The notes beneath the pieces were generated by a model that worked only from the letters and a program-made list of their open reading frames with translations, did no database searches and was not told the origin of the DNA. DNA of 6,894 bases from Rhodospirillales bacterium (GTDB lineage: Bacteria; Pseudomonadota; Gammaproteobacteria; Steroidobacterales; Rariloculaceae): the NCBI GenBank assembly GCA_024640665.1, contig JAHEEO010000166.1, positions 1-6,894 of the forward strand, read 5' to 3'. Positions 5,929-6,894 of this stretch are shown in pieces; the first letter of the stretch is position 1, and each line of letters begins with the position of its first letter. Made by a program: the position numbers and the translations under genes.

Positions 5929-6894
5929 GAGCTCGGCTTGAATTGCGCGACCAGCGCACGCAGCTGTTCGAGTTTTATGCCGTTAGCATCCGGCTCATAT
6001 CGCGCGCCAAGATACGCCGTTACAATCGCCCCGATTTGCCGGGCATTGGCGGGTAGCGCTTTGGCTAATCGTTCGCCGTAAACAGCGGGGCCTTCAAATG
6101 GGTCTTTGGATGGTATGCCGCGCTTTGTGGCGCGCTGGACGAATTTTCGGAATTGCGTCTGGGCGGCATCGACGTGCGTGTCCCTTCGCGAAAAGTAGGC
6201 AAAGGCGACAGCGAATGCGACCAGCATGCCGATCGTTGCGAAGATTGCAACGGACAAAATTTCGGCCCAACGTAAGCGGTCGAACCCAAGTTTTTCCAGC
6301 AGTGTTCGCTGCAAGGCGGGACCGTATCCCGCTACCCATCGGTTCCAATATGTATTCACGGCATCCCAGGCCAATACGGCCTGACGTGCCCAGCCTAATC
6401 TTCCAAGCGCCGAGCGAACATTCGCATTCCCTCGCGTCGCGGTATCAGACAAACCAAGTGAAATTCGTTCGGGCGCAACGGCCGAGATTGGATCGACGCG
6501 GATCCAACCGCTGTCTTCGAGCCAGACTTCCGTCCACGCGTGCGCATTCGATTCTCGAACGATGTAGTACTCACCGAAAGGGTTTGGTTCGCCCCCTTGG
6601 TATCCGGTGACAACGCGCGCCGGAATTCCAGCAAACCGCATCATTACTGCGAATGCAGATGCGTAGTGTTCGCAAAAGCCTTCTTTCGTTTCAAAAATGA
6701 AATCGTCGACAGAATTCTGGCCCAAAGCGGGTGGCGTCAGCGTGTAGAAATAGCCATCGGCAGTAAAAACATTGAGCGCTCGTTGAATAACAGTTTTTGG
6801 CGACGGATCGTCAGCTCGCAGTTCGTTCATCAACGTGCGCGTTCGAGGGTTATAACCTTCTGGCAGACGCAGATAGTAAGCGCGCTGCGCACTA
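5907..6894 (-). CDS. tgpA: TgpA-like membrane transglutaminase, C-terminal part (5' end outside the window)
   Basis: This is the C-terminal 328 residues of a DUF3488/transglutaminase-like/DUF4129 protein, like Pseudomonas TgpA, an inner-membrane protein with a periplasmic transglutaminase domain. The frame is open to the window edge and the residues before the first internal ATG (6830) continue the family sequence (YYLRLPEGYNPRTRTL), so no start lies here; the N-terminal membrane domain is missing. In the visible part the catalytic triad is Cys74 (GFCEHYASAF, 72-81), His118 (NAHAWTEVW, 116-124) and Asp134 (RVDP, 132-135). YYTLTPP-like sequence at 49-55 and ARVVTGYQGGE at 92-102 are typical. 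A transmembrane helix spans about 211-234, followed by a cytoplasmic DUF4129-type tail (about 245-315). The physiological substrate is not established. Relatives often lie beside MoxR ATPase and DUF58 genes, which would be to the right, outside this window. Confidence 0.92.
   Translation of the reverse strand, partial: SAQRAYYLRLPEGYNPRTRTLMNELRADDPSPKTVIQRALNVFTADGYFYTLTPPALGQNSVDDFIFETKEGFCEHYASAFAVMMRFAGIPARVVTGYQGGEPNPFGEYYIVRESNAHAWTEVWLEDSGWIRVDPISAVAPERISLGLSDTATRGNANVRSALGRLGWARQAVLAWDAVNTYWNRWVAGYGPALQRTLLEKLGFDRLRWAEILSVAIFATIGMLVAFAVAFAYFSRRDTHVDAAQTQFRKFVQRATKRGIPSKDPFEGPAVYGERLAKALPANARQIGAIVTAYLGARYEPDANGIKLEQLRALVAQFKPSSKTPASP

Noticed and set aside
6098..6610. A 170-codon + strand open frame opposite the transglutaminase gene
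   Set aside because: It is antisense to a gene with an intact catalytic triad, and its Arg-rich translation is typical of a shadow frame in GC-rich coding DNA.
5907..6833. A complete 308-residue transglutaminase starting at TTG/ATG near 6830
   Set aside because: The frame continues to the window edge with residues that match the TgpA family, so the gene is cut by the window and is not short.
1..6894. Search for a defence system, mobile element, CRISPR array, tRNA or other RNA gene
   Set aside because: No inverted or direct repeat arrays, transposase-like proteins, cloverleaf sequences or unusual base composition were noticed by eye, and nearly every base lies in a recognised gene.

Overview
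The window is ordinary bacterial chromosome, almost fully coding, and carries seven genes: four complete housekeeping genes on the + strand, one complete gene on the - strand, and two - strand genes cut by the window edges. The protein families and their order point to a gammaproteobacterium outside the enterics. The evidence is a ProS close to the E. coli enzyme in length and sequence, a small integral-membrane (type II) PssA, a rimI...prfC neighbourhood like the E. coli holD-rimI-yjjG-prfC region, and a TgpA-type transglutaminase. A Xanthomonadales/Nevskiales/Steroidobacter-like lineage is my guess and cannot be fixed from sequence alone. By eye the base composition is moderately GC-rich and uniform. 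I see no mobile element, RNA gene, CRISPR array or sign of recent transfer.

Left part (1-2186, - strand): proS (prolyl-tRNA synthetase) is followed, with a 22-base overlap, by a secreted lytic transglycosylase that runs off the left edge. A 125-base divergent spacer (2187-2311) separates proS from the + strand genes. It holds a good -10-like box for proS and a clear Shine-Dalgarno for pssA.

Centre (2312-5910, + strand): a tight four-gene run, pssA (phosphatidylserine synthase), a family 4 uracil-DNA glycosylase, rimI (S18 N-terminal acetyltransferase) and prfC (release factor 3). The spacings are 0 bases, a 4-base ATGA overlap, and 21 bases, so they are probably one transcript combining phospholipid synthesis, DNA repair and translation.

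Right part (5907-6894, - strand): the C-terminal two-fifths or so of a TgpA-like membrane transglutaminase. It converges on prfC so tightly that the two stop codons overlap.

The observation most worth following is the uracil-DNA glycosylase. It occupies the place that holD (DNA polymerase III psi) holds upstream of rimI in E. coli. It also carries an N-terminal peptide plus flexible linker reminiscent of the chi-binding N-terminus of psi. This suggests a glycosylase tethered to the replisome, or a cryptic psi. It is a hypothesis from motif and context only.
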